In this document: positions 10,448 through 22,499 of the stretch, piece after piece
Layout of the letters: each line of letters starts with the position of its first letter
How positions within the stretch are numbered: position 1 is the stretch's first letter
The notes under the pieces: model-generated
Seen by the model: only the letters and a program-made list of their open reading frames with translations
Databases searched by the model: none
What the model was told of the DNA's origin: nothing
Program-made: the position numbers and the translations under genes
Source of the DNA: Adiantum capillus-veneris
Lineage: Eukaryota; Streptophyta; Polypodiopsida; Polypodiales; Pteridaceae
Assembly: GCA_014529385.2 (NCBI GenBank)
Contig: JABFUD020000234.1
Location: forward strand, 1-64,000
Direction: 5' to 3'
DNA length: 64,000 nucleotides

Positions 10448-11095
10448 GGTAGACCAACTGAAAGGCAAAGGCAAATCTTTTCAGTGGGGACCCGCTCAAC
10501 AGCATAGTTTTGATACACTCAAGGATGCATTAGCTACAGGTCCAATTCTAGCTATTGTAGATCCTTTGAAACCGTTCGTTTTGGAAACGAATGCCAGTGA
10601 TCGTGCTATTGGAGCAGTCCTGCTCTACAAGAAGGGCGGCCAATTGCATTTGAAAGTAAGAAGCTTGATTCAGCACATCAGAATTATTTTGCTTATGAAC
10701 TCAAACTCTATGCAATAGTGTGTGCCTTGAAAACATGGCGACATTATTTGTATGGTGCTCAATTTAAGATTGTGTTTGACCATGAAAGCATTAAATGGTT
10801 TACACAACAAACCGATTTGAAGGGTCAAAAAGCCAGGTAGACTGAGATTCTTCAGGAATATGATGCAAATCTCTGGTATCGTAAAGGACGATACAATGTG
10901 GTGACTGACGCTCTTAGTCATATGCCTGAGATCAATTCTCTCTTGTTCACGGAACTTCTTTTTGGATTCTCTAAAGGGCAAATACGAGCAGGATGATGCA
11001 TATTCCAAAGTGTGGAGCCATGTACAAATGAGGGATCCTTCTCACTCCAATGATGGTAGTGTATCATTAACCTCCACACAATTCTTCTCTGTCGA
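10448..11095 (+). pseudogene. Ty3/gypsy reverse transcriptase end and RNase H
   Basis: Starts abruptly at the LTR end with the RT thumb region (DQLKGKGK), then the RNase H core: LKPFVLETNASDRAIGAVLL, YFAYELKLYAIV, ALKTWRHYLYG, FDHESIKWFTQQ, DALSHMP. RNase H degrades the RNA strand during reverse transcription. There is a frameshift near 10635 and a TAG after QKAR (about 10840). It closely parallels the minus-strand copy at 50470-51237. The 5' part of the element is missing. Confidence 0.85.
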
Positions 11096-12520
11096 GTGAT
11101 GAACTACATCGATGGAAGAATTTTACCATCGACAATGGGTACCTACTCCATAAGGGGAGAGTTTGTGTACCGACAGACACAGATGTTCGGCGCCAAATTC
11201 TTTATGAATGTCATGACAGTCCAAGCGCAAGGCACTCGGGTATTAGAAATACTTATGCTCTCATACGATGATAGTTTTACTGGCCAGGTTTACATGGCTT
11301 TGTTCAAGATTCTGTCGTACATTGCCAAAAATGTCAAGCTAACAAAGTAGAGTGCCTGAAAGCAGGAGGACTCTTACATCCTTTGGAGATTCCCAATGGT
11401 AAATGGGAAAGTATCTCTATGGATTTTATTGTGGGTTTATCAACCACTGTACGAGGGCATGACTTAGTATGGGTGATCGTAGACCGGTTGACTAAACTAT
11501 GTACGTTTATTCCAACCAAATCAACGATGAATACTCCAAAATTAGCCAAGTTATTTGTGAACAACCTATACAAGTTGTATGTCTTTCCAAGTAACATTGT
11601 CAGTGATCATGATCCCAAGTTTAACAGTCATTTTTGGAGGGTTGTGTTTAAACGATTGGGTACACAACTCAACCTCAGTACAGCCGATCATTCAAAAACG
11701 GATGGTCAAACTGAACGAGTTAACCAAGTGCTAGAGGATATGCTACACGCATACATTAGCAAGAAACAAACAGGCTGGGAAAAATATCTACCTCTTCTTG
11801 AGTTTGCTTACAACAGTGCTAAGCATGTCACAATTGGATTTAGTCCTTTCATGCTCATGTATGGTTTTCAACCTAGATCACCTGTTACAGTAGGGTTGGG
11901 AACCAAAAAACTCCAACAGGTTAAGGATTTTCTCCAAGTCCACATGGATATGCTGAAACTCGCTCGTCAGAACGTCTGACAAGCGCAGGATCGGTATAAG
12001 AAGTACGCTAATGAGAAACGTTGGCAAGTTACCTTTGAGGAAGGGGAGGAAGTATTTTTACGTGTGCCAGAGCATTCAGAAAGTCTGAAAACTGGGCCAA
12101 CACCTAAATTATCTCCACGATATTGTGGGCCTTTCAAAATACTCAAGTGAGTGGGTGATCGTGCCTACAAACTATCGTTACCTACACATTCTCGTATCCA
12201 TCCAGTGTTTCATGTAAGCCATCTACGTAAGCGACTACATGGGGACGACAACGTCCTTGACCAACAGATTCTGGTCAATTACATTGAAGCTCCTACCTTA
12301 CCGCATGAACCTGAATGAATTCTTGACTATCATGATTTACGTATGCATCATCATGTACATCGACAAGCTTTAATCAAGTGGAAAGATCGACCTGAGAAAG
12401 GTGCCAAGCTTTAATCAAGTGGAAAGATTGACCTGAGAAAGGTGCCACTTGGGAAAACATTAGTGCTCTTAAAAAGAAGTTCCCACTTTTGTTTTCAAGG
12501 ACGAAAACTCTTCCTTAAGG
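11096..12520 (+). pseudogene. Ty3/gypsy integrase with C-terminal chromodomain
   Basis: An HHCC zinc finger is visible in pieces (CHDSPSARHSGIR near 11215 and HCQKCQANK near 11320). The catalytic core follows at 11383-11979: SMDFIVGL (first Asp), VSDHDPKFNSHFW (second Asp) and TDGQTERVNQVLEDML (Glu), so the D,D,E residues are kept. Beyond a TGA near 11977 come the GPF-like PRYCGPFKIL, HPVFHVSHLRKR and a chromodomain-like end (ILDYHD ... LIKWKDRP), identifying a chromovirus-type element. The frame is broken by several stops and a 42-bp duplication. Confidence 0.85.
12367..12450 (+). repeat. 42-bp tandem duplication in the chromodomain
   Basis: AGCTTTAATCAAGTGGAAAG and the bases that follow it are repeated once, with one base difference (GATCGACC versus GATTGACC). 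Each copy encodes LIKWK, so the duplication lies in the chromodomain core and adds to the decay. Confidence 0.85.
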
Positions 12521-12529
12521 GGGGAGTAA

Positions 12530-12688
12530 TGTCAAGACAAGGGCAAGGCCAGGGAGTCACGGACTGGGCCAGGGGCTAGAGTAGGCAGTGTAGACAAGGG
12601 AATCCGGCTAGGGAAAAAGGCTAGGAGCCTGCCTATATAGTGGGAGGTTGGGAGGTGGATTCTAGGGTCTAGTCACCCATGCTTTACA
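12530..12688 (+). repeat. Short 3' LTR of the chromovirus (about 159 bp)
   Basis: Follows the purine run AAGGGGGGAGTAA. It begins TGTCAAGACAAGG and has a TATA (CTATATAG) at about 12633-12640. The end, ...GCTTTACA, is chosen by alignment to the minus-strand LTR at 54722-54865, which shares its overall layout. The boundary is approximate. Confidence 0.65.
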
Positions 12689-12751
12689 ACCAGGGTTCTC
12701 TACTCCACCTAGAGACATGAAAAACGTTGCAATGCCAACAACAAAAGGATT

Positions 12752-13180
12752 GGAAGAATACATAGAGGAGAGGCATCTCTGATCAAAAAACCAAACGTGA
12801 GATTCGTCAAAGCCAATGATACCATGAGAGTGCTTACAGATTATGCTCATGAGGGCTTGTATAGATTCACAAACGGGGATCAAGATATCTTGTGTGTAGA
12901 ATCCTATGTTAGAGAGTTGACCATCCATAAGAACCTCTATGCATTCATGTATAGATATGCCCACGGAGTGCAAGTTTTGATGGTAGATAAGTATGAAAGA
13001 GAGTACAAACTTGTCAATCCAATTGACCTAGAATGATATACATGCAAGGGTACTCCAATATCTACTTACTTCCAGACAATAACGATGCTAGAGTATAATC
13101 AGAGAAGATTTCATCGGGATTCTCTCCAAGACGAGAGGAGAGCACCAGAGACGTCTTTCCACGAGATCACAAATTGGTTA
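12752..13180 (+). pseudogene. Element D, N-terminal gag-like fragment
   Basis: Short frames (MPTTKGLEEYIEERH, then RFVKANDTMRVLTDYAHEGL ... MVDKYEREYKLVN to 13036) with frameshifts between them. They lie just upstream of a clear gag capsid region and probably form its N-terminal part. No motif is recognised. Confidence 0.35.
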
Positions 13181-14667
13181 GATTGGTGATTGAACCACAA
13201 CGACTAAGACTGTATCAAGTGGCTCAATGTGTCAAGACAAAGTACAATGGGTAAGGGGATCCATATGCTCATGTCTCACTCATCAAACAAGTTTTGAGAG
13301 CCAAACAGATTGCGGATTTCCATACTCAATATGAGGGATTCGGATTGACATTGGAAGGAACGGTGTTGACTTGGTTCCAACCACTAAATAGAGATGATTT
13401 TTCCAACATAGCACAACTCTTACAAGAATTTCTAGAGGAGTTCTCAAAAAGGGAGATCAAACACACACAATGTCACACATCTACGGTTTCAAGCAAAAAG
13501 TGAACGAGAGAGTGAAGGAAGCTTTGCTTTGCTTCAAATAATACATAGAGATGTCATGTGAGAGAGTTGTCGCAAGATGAGAGATTGTTAGTTCTCTTCA
13601 TTAAGGGCTTAAAAAATGAGATTCTAAAAAAAGACCTACACTTGAAAGGATACAAGACGTTTGATCAAGTCACTAGAGAAGCTCTATATCTAGTTGATAA
13701 TTGTAAGGCCTACGGAGAGGTAATTGAAGATACAGACAACACGACTAGTAGTGCCTCATCTCCGAAGGACGAATCAACAAAAAAGAGATATGTTCAAACT
13801 CCTTGGGAGCCAATCATTGAACAAGTGGTTGAGGGGGTGATTAGAATAATAAACCAAGGCTACAAACAAAACCTAAATATACGACAACCTCAATTGAAGA
13901 GATATAATACTTGTGGAGGGGATCATCCCACTCCATGGTGTAGCACTCAACCAAAACCACAATGTGTGGTAGGGCAACAACCACCTCTTCTAAATGATGG
14001 TAGAGTGATAATGAATTGTACTCATCCATCACACATGCCACTACCCATGAAAAACCAGTACTCCATGGATGGGAATATGTTCATGTTCATAGCCAATCAG
14101 GAGTATGATTCAAAGAACATCCTTACCAGGCCAGAACAACCATTGGCTGGATCACCAGCTATGAAACAAGAAGGTCCATGCTATGAATGTGGAGGTTACC
14201 ATTGGGCACAAAGTTTTCCAAACAAGGGTCAACAAACAGAATTATTTGGATTCTGTGAACGTTGTGGGAGAGACCATCTACGTCGACACTGTGCTAAAAA
14301 TCCAAACTACAAAGGGAAAGCAACAATGAATGTTGTAGGCATAATGCCTTCTTCAAGTGGATCTGAGATAGAACCCACCATTCCTTTAAACGTGATGAGT
14401 CAAGCTCAAGTTGAAGAAGCTGCTAAAAACGCAATTGTTGAGGAGGAACCCACATTGCCTATTCAAACAAAAATAAAAAACTTATCGGTGAGAACAGGAA
14501 GAAAATCATGGAAAGACAAAAAGGATAAAATGAAAGCAAAGATGCTGCAAGAGAAAGCTGCTTTGGAAAATGAGCTGCACCAAACCAAAGAACAGCTGAA
14601 ACATAAGCAAGAAAGCAAGAAAAATGCAAAGGGATCTAAAGAGTCAAAGACTAACTCAGGAGGTTGA
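13181..14667 (+). pseudogene. Element D gag: capsid and zinc-knuckle region
   Basis: A retrotransposon gag capsid-like helical region runs through 13294-13730 (QIADFHTQYEGFG, LTWFQPLNRDDFSNIAQ, EFSKREIKHT, frameshift near 13463, then LFIKGLKNEIL and FDQVTREALYLVDNC). Three CCHC-like knuckles follow. One has lost its first Cys (YNTCGGDHPTPWC), one its last (CYECGGYHWAQSFP), and one is complete (CERCGRDHLRRHC, about 14252-14290). The end is a Lys/Glu-rich helix. Gag proteins package the element RNA. The reading frame 13558-14667 is unbroken. Confidence 0.7.
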
Positions 14668-15863
14668 GTCTTGCTTGACAAAGTCTTTGAACCTTTGGAT
14701 GCAATCTTGAAAGCTTATGATGGTAGGTTAAAGACCAACCAAACCAAGGATGATAGATGGCTAACGTACCCTCACCGGGGTATGAAAAAGGGAGGTTGAA
14801 AATGTGCAAGGAGCTCATCCAAAAGGCCCAAGCTCTTATGGAACCAATTCTAGATGCTCCAAAAATGGAGGTGCTAGTCCGTGAAAAAATCCAAGAATTG
14901 AAAAGTCTTGGTATTGTAAACAAAGACTAGGAAGAGCCAGGAGTTGAGGCACCTTTAGATACAAGGGAAGTAGCCAATACCACAGATGGGGTGGGTTCAC
15001 AAGTAGTGATGCCTATTCCGGAGGTAGACGAACCGTGGCCACAATCCTTATAGGAATCGATCAGAAACCAAAACAATGGTAGTGCTACTTTAAAGTCATC
15101 ACCTATCCCTGAAATAAACATGGATCTTGAATTTTTCCCATGAGATATAAGATCTTTATATAGGGATGTCGGGTCTATCGCATCTGAAGAGAGTAAACCA
15201 CGCTCTCTTTAGACTCTTCCATCTTTCATAGAAGAACTCGAAACAAAATTAGAGGTTAAAATGGTACCTTCTCAGTGGAAAGCCACACCAAAAATTATGG
15301 ATACCAAGAGCTTGCACAAATTGATGTCTTCTCCTATAAAATTCACACTTTATCTCTTAGAGATACTAAAAATTAGACCGCATCTATGGGACCAAATGGG
15401 CAGAAACCTAGAAAACATGGGGTTGAAAATCCCTTCACATGACCAACTTGCAGACAAAAACATGGATGACACCTTACCTAAGAAGCCACAGACAAAGCCA
15501 ATACCAGTAAATAAGGTGGGTGACTACTTACCACTTGAGTGCAAAGGAGTAAAGACGGTTGCTATATTAGATAGTGGGGCAGGAATTGACATTGCAACCA
15601 AAGAAATATGGAAAAAATGGGGAAAGCCTGCTCTTAGAACTCAAATGAAATTTCAATTAGCAAATGGATACGTTGAGAGACCAATAGGAATATTAAAACA
15701 AATCATTGTATCCTCGTGTTGCATAGAGTATAAACATACCTTTGCCATAATGAATTCTGACAAGAGCAGTAACTTTGAAATCATATTGGGCAGACCATTC
15801 ATGCATCATCTCAAAATGGCACAAGACTGGGGCAATGACTATATCTACTTGAGACACAAATAG
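14668..15863 (+). pseudogene. Element D linker and first retropepsin-like domain
   Basis: A linker with scattered TAG/TGA stops (for example TAG near 14928) leads into 15261-15863. Here VAILDSGAGIDIATKEIW (about 15556-15610) has the D-S/T-G-A active site, followed by KFQLANGYVERPIG and IILGRPFMHHLKMAQDW. That ILGRPF stretch is the usual second signature of retroelement aspartic proteases. The enzyme would process the polyprotein. The active site looks intact, although upstream stops prevent expression from gag. Confidence 0.75.
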
Positions 15864-16379
15864 ATCACTACAAAAATCAGCATAAAAGATCATAGTTATA
15901 GAGACGTAGAACGAATCCCGCGGGAAAAATTAAACTCCACAACTGATTTTGAAAGCAAAGTGCATATTTGGATGTACGGAGCTCCTGAGAGTGTAAGTCT
16001 GAGGAAGGAGGATTGTATTCTCGATTGACTTGTGGAGGAAACAGACTATATTACAAAACCTTTTCCTGAAGAAATGTTTGAAAAATTTGGATGGCAGCAA
16101 ATTCTTGTCACTCTTGATGTGTGTGTGAATGAGGTGACCCTGACTAAATTTTGCAATGAAGATGGCTATGATATAACTCCCTTGTTTAGGATAAAGGTGT
16201 TGAAGGAAGCTAATGAAGTTTGTGAGTGTGAAAGCAGAAATGGTGAGATAGATGGTTACGACTTGGAGCATGAGGCAAAAGTGAAAATGAAAGAAGCAGA
16301 GCAACCACAATAATATGTCATCATTGACATACCTGAAGAATCAAAAAAATATGTTTCAAAGAAGCCGACTCCAGAAAGA
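15864..16379 (+). pseudogene. Element D spacer between the two protease domains
   Basis: The main frame 16032-16313 reads TKPFPEEMFEKFGWQQILVT, LDVCVNEVTL, CNEDGYDITP and then an acidic helix. Stops occur near 16028 and 16312. No known domain; from position it is part of the same polyprotein. Confidence 0.4.
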
Positions 16380-16814
16380 GTGCAAATGAAAGCAGATGAA
16401 GAAGTAACGTTTCCAAGTTCATCAAATGTTCAGCAAACGCAAGATCAAAATAAGAATAGGGACAAGGACAAAGATCGAATGTCTCCTATGATGATCAAAT
16501 TCAAAATATGCGAGGAAACAGGACACAAAATCACATGTTCACTTGTGATAGATCTAGAAGCGACAAAGACTTTAATGACTTATACTACATGGCTCATGAT
16601 GGGAAAGCCACCAATCAAAGAGCTAGAGGACATCGTGTACACAAGTTCAAAAATGCCCATTCCTAGCTTTGGCATGGCAGAAGCCGTACTCAAGTTGAGT
16701 ATTGGGGAGTATAAGGATACTTTCCACATAATCGACTCCATTAAAAAAGCTGGAGACATATCTTCTTTCAACACAACAATCAAAAGCTTCAACAACAACT
16801 GTAAGAGTCCATGA
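16380..16814 (+). pseudogene. Element D second retropepsin-like domain (active site lost)
   Basis: After an acidic/basic lead, KITCSLVIDLEATKTLMTYT (about 16530-16590) aligns with the LVDTGARVNAVSY stretch at 141-180. The D-T-G-A is replaced by D-L-E-A. The region then continues with a beta-rich stretch (IPSFGMAEAVLKLSIGEY). Two protease-like folds in one polyprotein are unusual; this one should be inactive. The assignment depends on alignment to the first element in the window. Confidence 0.5.
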
Positions 16815-17995
16815 AGCTTCTCAAATCCATGCAAAGAAGAAACCGCCAACCATCGTGGAAAAAGGTAAAACAAAGGTAAACACTGAAGTGTATCAACCTT
16901 GCAAGACGACTTTACCTTCAACAATCTTCCATCAAACTTCCCGTGAAGCCTCTACATCAAGAGCCACACCATCGACAATGCAATGGAAACCAAAGCAAAA
17001 AGTCTACCAACTAAAGTTTTCATCACCAAAAAACATCCAAAAGAAGACAAAGAGAATCAATCATGTGCTAGTATCCAAAGAGCACATCCAAGTCAAAGAC
17101 CCAGTTTGGATACACCAAACACCATTTCAACCACAACAACAAAAGGTGACAGGATGGGTAGCATCAAATGAGTCAATCACTGCTCAGGGCTACTTCCAAG
17201 GAAACGCTAATGTTTGGGCCAAAAAGCCTAAAGTAATAGCCTGGACCTACCCACCTCAACCAACGTGTTCTACACAGAACAAGACGTGCTATAAATGCAA
17301 GACAAACAAATCAAATAGGAGAAAGAAAAACCACAAAAGGCAGAAGAAAATACCTTCCAAGCAAGAAATGTGACAAGTTTGGGTACCAAAGTTAGACCTC
17401 GGTGAAGCTACCCAACACAAACAGGTGAAGCTGCTGACAATTCTAGTCAAGCTACTTTAAGCACAAGGATTTTATGAAGGTAACACTCAAATATAGTTAC
17501 CAAAAGTTGTAACTCAATCTAGAACAACCAAGAGAAATCATGTGGTACAAGCTTCTATCCAAAGGCAAACAATGAAAACCAAGATCCAACAGAAGCCAAT
17601 TGCAATGAAGGCTGCTACAATCTCTAGATGGATACCTTGTCATCAACTCCAAAATCAAGGCTTCTACAAAGGAGATCATCAGATATGGATATCGAAGCAT
17701 AGTGTCAATCAAGTCAAAGCAGAAGAAAATTTTCCAAAGACAATCACACAAAGACCAAAAACAAGATGGGTTCCGAAATTGCTCGTGGAAACTCAAACAC
17801 AAAGAACCCACACACAGATTCAATCGCTTAGAATGGGCGATAAAGCAAAGGCTCCATCAGACTCTACATCAGTGGAAGAACTTATTTCACAAAGTAGTGA
17901 CGACATACGACAAGCCTGTTAAGAGGAGCCAAAATATGCCAACTTACTTGACAAAATGGTGGCAACCAATGACCAAAACAATGGAAGAGGCCTAA
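16815..17995 (+). pseudogene. Element D 'WVPK' repeat region
   Basis: A basic, Gln-rich region in several frames with the repeated pattern [QG-aromatic-aromatic-x-G-(N/D)-x-x-(I/V)-W-x-x-K]: ITAQGYFQGNANVWAKKPK, QVWVPKLDLG, AQGFYEGNTQIW, ISRWIPCHQLQNQGFYKGDH, TRWVPKLLVETQ. A CYKCKTNKS stretch near 17290 is a half zinc knuckle. No enzyme domain is present. The same motif ends two other elements in the window, so it is a family trait. Confidence 0.55.
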
Positions 17996-19124
17996 ATTTT
18001 TAGAATTTATGAAATTGGGTTTCTGGCTTGAACAGGTAAGTCCAAGTCGCCATTAAAATACATGGTATAAAAGTCACAGTCGTGCAACTAAGCCACTAAA
18101 TGAGCAAGGTGTTAGTCCTAAACCTTCATGTAATATTCTCTATGGTCTAAGAATCTTAGTTATTCTAGGTAATGCTCAAGTTGGAAGAGTTGAGCATAAT
18201 TACGTTGTGTCACTCATGCTGGTATAGGTGAGCATAAGAGTCAAAGTCATTGTAGTATAGTGGTAAGTGAAGGAGGAAGTCCAAAAGACACTCATGCACT
18301 CAGCACAGTGAGGTATGAGTGGGGAAGCTTCTACATTGAAAACCCTTCTCAAAAACATGGAATCTATTGAGACATCCTTTGATGTCACATGTGCTACACT
18401 TGTTCCTTGAATCACCCATCATCTCCATCTCTTACACTACATGCTTTTGTTCAACAAATTTTCATATGCATATAGAGTGTCCCATAATTGGCACTTGCAT
18501 TAGACACTTTTCCTTGGTTTCTCCCAAGCACTCACCTTGCATGACAGGTACTTCAAGTCCAAATGCTCAACTCCAATAAGAGTGTATACCAAAGGCACTT
18601 TTTTTCCCAGCGGGTTTTTTCCCTTTGGTCATCCAGGTTTTAAGACTCTAATCTAGAAACCATCATTTTTGACTTCTTGTATATATTCCTTCTACATCAT
18701 CAAAAAGGAAATGGCTACCCAAGTCATTCGTCAAAGAGAGCAAAAACCGAAGGTCCATATGCTTATCAACAGAATATTTTATCTACTCCAAGGTCGACAA
18801 CAAAGCTCCATCAAAAAATGGAAAGTCAAAGAATGGCCTACAACAATGACAAATTCCGCAAGAGAGTCATCAACAACAATCAAAAGTAGCTCACACAGTG
18901 CTTCAACATTAGTGACCTATTGCAGACAACTCAAATTACAATGGACATGGAAAGCATACCCGTCATAAAGTCCATGCCACAAAGAGAATTGGCTCAATAA
19001 ACTTAAAAACATTAAAATCGATCTTCATGGTGGCCAAGACTGGCAACAAAGAGAGAGAAGGTTGTGTAATGTGAAAAAAAGTTATCTCGATGATCAAAGT
19101 TCAAGTCACGTATCAATAACATGG
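17996..19124 (+). other. Decayed 3' part of element D
   Basis: Short, frameshifted reading frames (for example 18669-18968, Lys/Gln/Thr-rich) without RT, RNase H or integrase motifs on either strand. Probably the old 3' coding and untranslated part of the element. Confidence 0.4.
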
Positions 19125-19461
19125 AAGATATGAATCACTCAAGGAAGGGGGGAGCGTCATCAACGCCAAAGCACTTCCAAAGCTAAAGACCAACCTTGAA
19201 GACAAATATTCAACGATCAATGGAAAGATGAAGAATGTCATACAAAGACAACGGATAAACAATGATAATTTCAACAAAAAAGCTCCCAACAACAAAACAT
19301 AAGGAGTTCCATAGTGTTGAAGTAGTGAAGTATACAAGTCAATGACAAAGATAGAAACATCAAAAGAACTCTTCACGGAAGATATGAATCACTCAAGGAA
19401 GGGGGAGCGTCATCAACGATAAAGCACTTCCCAAGCTGAAGTCCAACCTTGAAGACAAAGA
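19125..19461 (+). repeat. Direct repeat containing a polypurine-like tract
   Basis: About 80 bp starting AGATATGAATCACTCAAGG and running through GGGGGGAGCGTCATCAACG occurs at 19125-19206 and again at 19379-19461, about 251 bp apart. Both copies carry a purine run like a polypurine tract but no LTR start follows, so they may be decayed or decoy tracts. Confidence 0.7.
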
Positions 19462-19492
19462 TGAAGACAACTCTATGACAAGACTGTACAAG

Positions 19493-19530
19493 GTTGTCTC
19501 AAGGGACAACACGATTTAGAAAGGGGGGAA
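19493..19530 (+). promoter_or_regulatory. Pre-PPT hairpin and polypurine tract of element D
   Basis: GTTGTC (19493-19498) pairs perfectly with GACAAC (19505-19510) around loop TCAAGG. The purine tract AGAAAGGGGGGAA leads to the LTR start at 19531. Same architecture as in elements A, E and H of this window. Confidence 0.65.
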
Positions 19531-20445
19531 TGCTTGAGGACAGATCGAACGGGTGCCCAATTGGTTGAACACGTAGCCGGACACCACATTTGTACTCTAT
19601 TAGTTTTTTGAGCTAGTGTAGTAATACTCTTGTAAATCCTGATTACAGAGTAGTGGATCAATCCCCTGAGTTGTAATGTTGTAATGATATTTGTAAAGGT
19701 CCATGTGAGCCGGCCACTGGCCATTTAGAAATCCCTAGGTATAAAGGTCAATAACCTTAATCTGAAAGGAAGGCTTATCTTTAGAAGAAGAAGGGAGTCT
19801 TAAAAACGTACGCTCAAGCTACGATTCTGCTCCAACTTGTAATCATCGCAACTAATGATTGGGTAATTCATTTTTGAATTCAAAACTTGCATTGTGTTCC
19901 TCTCTCTTTGCTCTTTCATTCAAGTGTAAGCATTGTCAGGTTTTTTGTGGTTTGTGACTAGATGTTAGTGAGTCTTAATAATTGTATATTTGAGTGCTCA
20001 AATCATTGTTTTTAGTTGTTTTGACCATAGGAGAGTGTTCTTAGACCATAGGACGACATTTCTGGCATGTTCTGTTGCAATTTTTAGTACCTTTTTTATG
20101 ATGGATCGTGATTTTGTTACCTTGTCACATTACAACCAGACTTGCTAGGATAGTGCCCCTAGGTGTCCTAGACCTCCTTCTAAAGTTTCACTGCATTTTG
20201 AGTCCGTTCGAGGTGCCAAAATGGCGTGATAACCTAGAGCTGTGAGAAAGGACATAGACAGATTTTCATGATCATTGAGTGTTTGTTTGCTTGTTGAGCT
20301 AGTGTGTTTGCTTGTTAAGGTTCACTTCTTGAGATTGACGATCTCAAAGAGTCTCCATGCCCCATCCAAGTCACTTCCGTGAGTATTGACATTGTTAGTA
20401 CCAAAAAGCTATGCTACAGACGTCCATCGTGGTGACCCGCTAACA
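19531..20445 (+). repeat. LTR of element D (about 915 bp)
   Basis: Begins TGCTTGAGGAC after the polypurine tract. A TATA box (GGTATAAAGG) lies at about 19738-19747, 208 bp in, as in the element A LTR. The distal part (TTGAGATTGACGATCTC ... TCCATGCCCCATCCAAG) resembles the end of LTR A in layout. The right end near CGCTAACA is approximate because the minisatellite starts there. Confidence 0.65.
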
Positions 20446-22290
20446 TACCTATTTCACACACTTTATTTGAAATTGCAAGGTGGTGTATCTAGGAGACATC
20501 AACAATTGGATCCACATTTCAAGCCTTGATTATAATGGCCGAGTGGTGGATCTTTCATCTACTTCTCAATTCTTAGTGTAAATAGCCAACTGGTAGATCT
20601 AGGATCTACTCATCCCACAAACTTTGTGTGAAACTACAAGTGTCATGACGGCCAAGTGTTGAATGCACGTAACATTAATACATGGTTAGAATGGCCAAAT
20701 GATGGATCTACGGTATGCACCCACCTACCAATACTTAGTTAGAATGGCCAAGTGGTGGATCTATAGTATATCTTTCCTATAAACACTATTTAAAATTGAT
20801 AGATGGTGGACGTAGAAGAAACCAACCATTGCATCCACCTTGAAAAATTTGGTTAGAATGGCCAAGTGGTGGATCTAAATTGCAGTTACCTTCAAAACTT
20901 GGTTAGAATGGCTAAGTGGTGGATCTAAGGTCTACATATTGAACACACTTTGTTTAAAATGAGAAGTTGGTGGGTATATGAGAAACCAACCATTGCATCC
21001 ACCTTACAAGACCTGGTTAGAATGACTAAGTGGTGATCTAAGGTCTATCTTTGTCACACACTTTTTTGAAAGTTGTAAATTGGAGGATTTAGGAGACACC
21101 AAACATTACACCCACATTCCAAAACTTGGCTAGAATGGCCAAGTGTTGGATCTTGGATGCACTCACTCTCCAAGACTTGGTTAAAATGGACCACTAGGGA
21201 ATCTTAGGTCTACCTATTTCATGCACTTTATTTGAAATTGCAAGGTGGTGGATCTAGGAGACGCCAACAATTGGATCCACATTTCAAACCTTGGTTAGGA
21301 TGACCAATTGGTGGATCTTTGATGCACACACTTTCCAAATCTTAATTGGAATGGCCAAGTGGTGGATCTAGGGTCTACTCATCCTACAAAATTTGTGTAA
21401 GAATTACAAGTCTTATGCTGGCCAAGTGTTGAATGCATCTAACTTTAAGACATGGTTAGAATGACCAAGTGGTGGATGATGGATGCACCCACCTACCAAT
21501 ACTTGGATCATGGATGTACCCACCTATCAATACTTTGTTAGAATGGCCAACTGGTGGATCTAAGGTCTACATATTGCACACACTTTGTTTAAATGTGAAA
21601 TTGGTGGATGTAAGAGAAACCAACAATTGCATCCACCTTGTAAGATTTGTTTAGAATGTCCAAGTGGTGGATCTTAATTGTAGCCACCTTCAAAACTTGG
21701 TTAGAATGGCCAAGTGGTGGATCTAAGGTCTACATATTGCACACACTTTTTTTGGAATAGGAAGTTGGTGTATGTAGGAGAAACCAACCATTGCATTCAC
21801 CTTGCAAGACGTGCTTAGAATGGCCAAGTGGTGAATCTGAATTGCAGCCATCTTCAAAACTTGGTTAGAATGGTTAGGTTCTGGATCTAAGGTGTGCATA
21901 TTTCACACACTTTGCTTAAAATGGGAAGTTTGTGGATGTAGGAGAAACCAACCATTGCATCCACCTTGGAAGACCTAATTAGAATGGCCAAGTGGTGGAT
22001 CTTGGATGCATCCACCTTCCAAGAATTGACTAGAATGGCCAAATAGTGAATCTAGTATCTACCTATCCTACATACTTTATTTGAAGATGCAATGTGATGG
22101 ATCTAAGATACACCAACAATTGCACCACCTTTCAAAGACTTTCTTAGAACGGCCAAGTGGTGGATCTTTGATGCACCCACCTTTCAAGGCTTGGTTAGAA
22201 TGGCCAAGTGGTGGATCTAAGATGGATACAATCTTGAAAATGTATTTCAAATGGTTTATTTTAAAGGATTCAAGATAACCTACCTTGAAA
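20446..22290 (+). repeat. Minisatellite A (50-bp and 113-bp alternating units)
   Basis: The string GAATGGCCAAGTGGTGGATC recurs many times. Spacing between copies alternates near 50 and near 113 bp, giving a composite of about 163 bp. Copies differ by several bases, so the array is old. Small open frames inside it (21469-21654, 22081-22278) are by-products. Confidence 0.9.
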
Positions 22291-22499
22291 AGCTTATTCT
22301 AGATGACTTTTGGGATCTAGAATACACCTACTTTGGTTATCAAATGTCTAAATTGGATAAATATTTAATTTAGAATCTAAAAGTCTTGAAGAGTGTAAAT
22401 AAAATGTTACGTGTCAACTAAGTTTTATACGCTTTCTAAAATTATTACATTCAACGTGTCATTATAAATTCTAAGTAGTTATTTGTGTTTTGTTGGATT

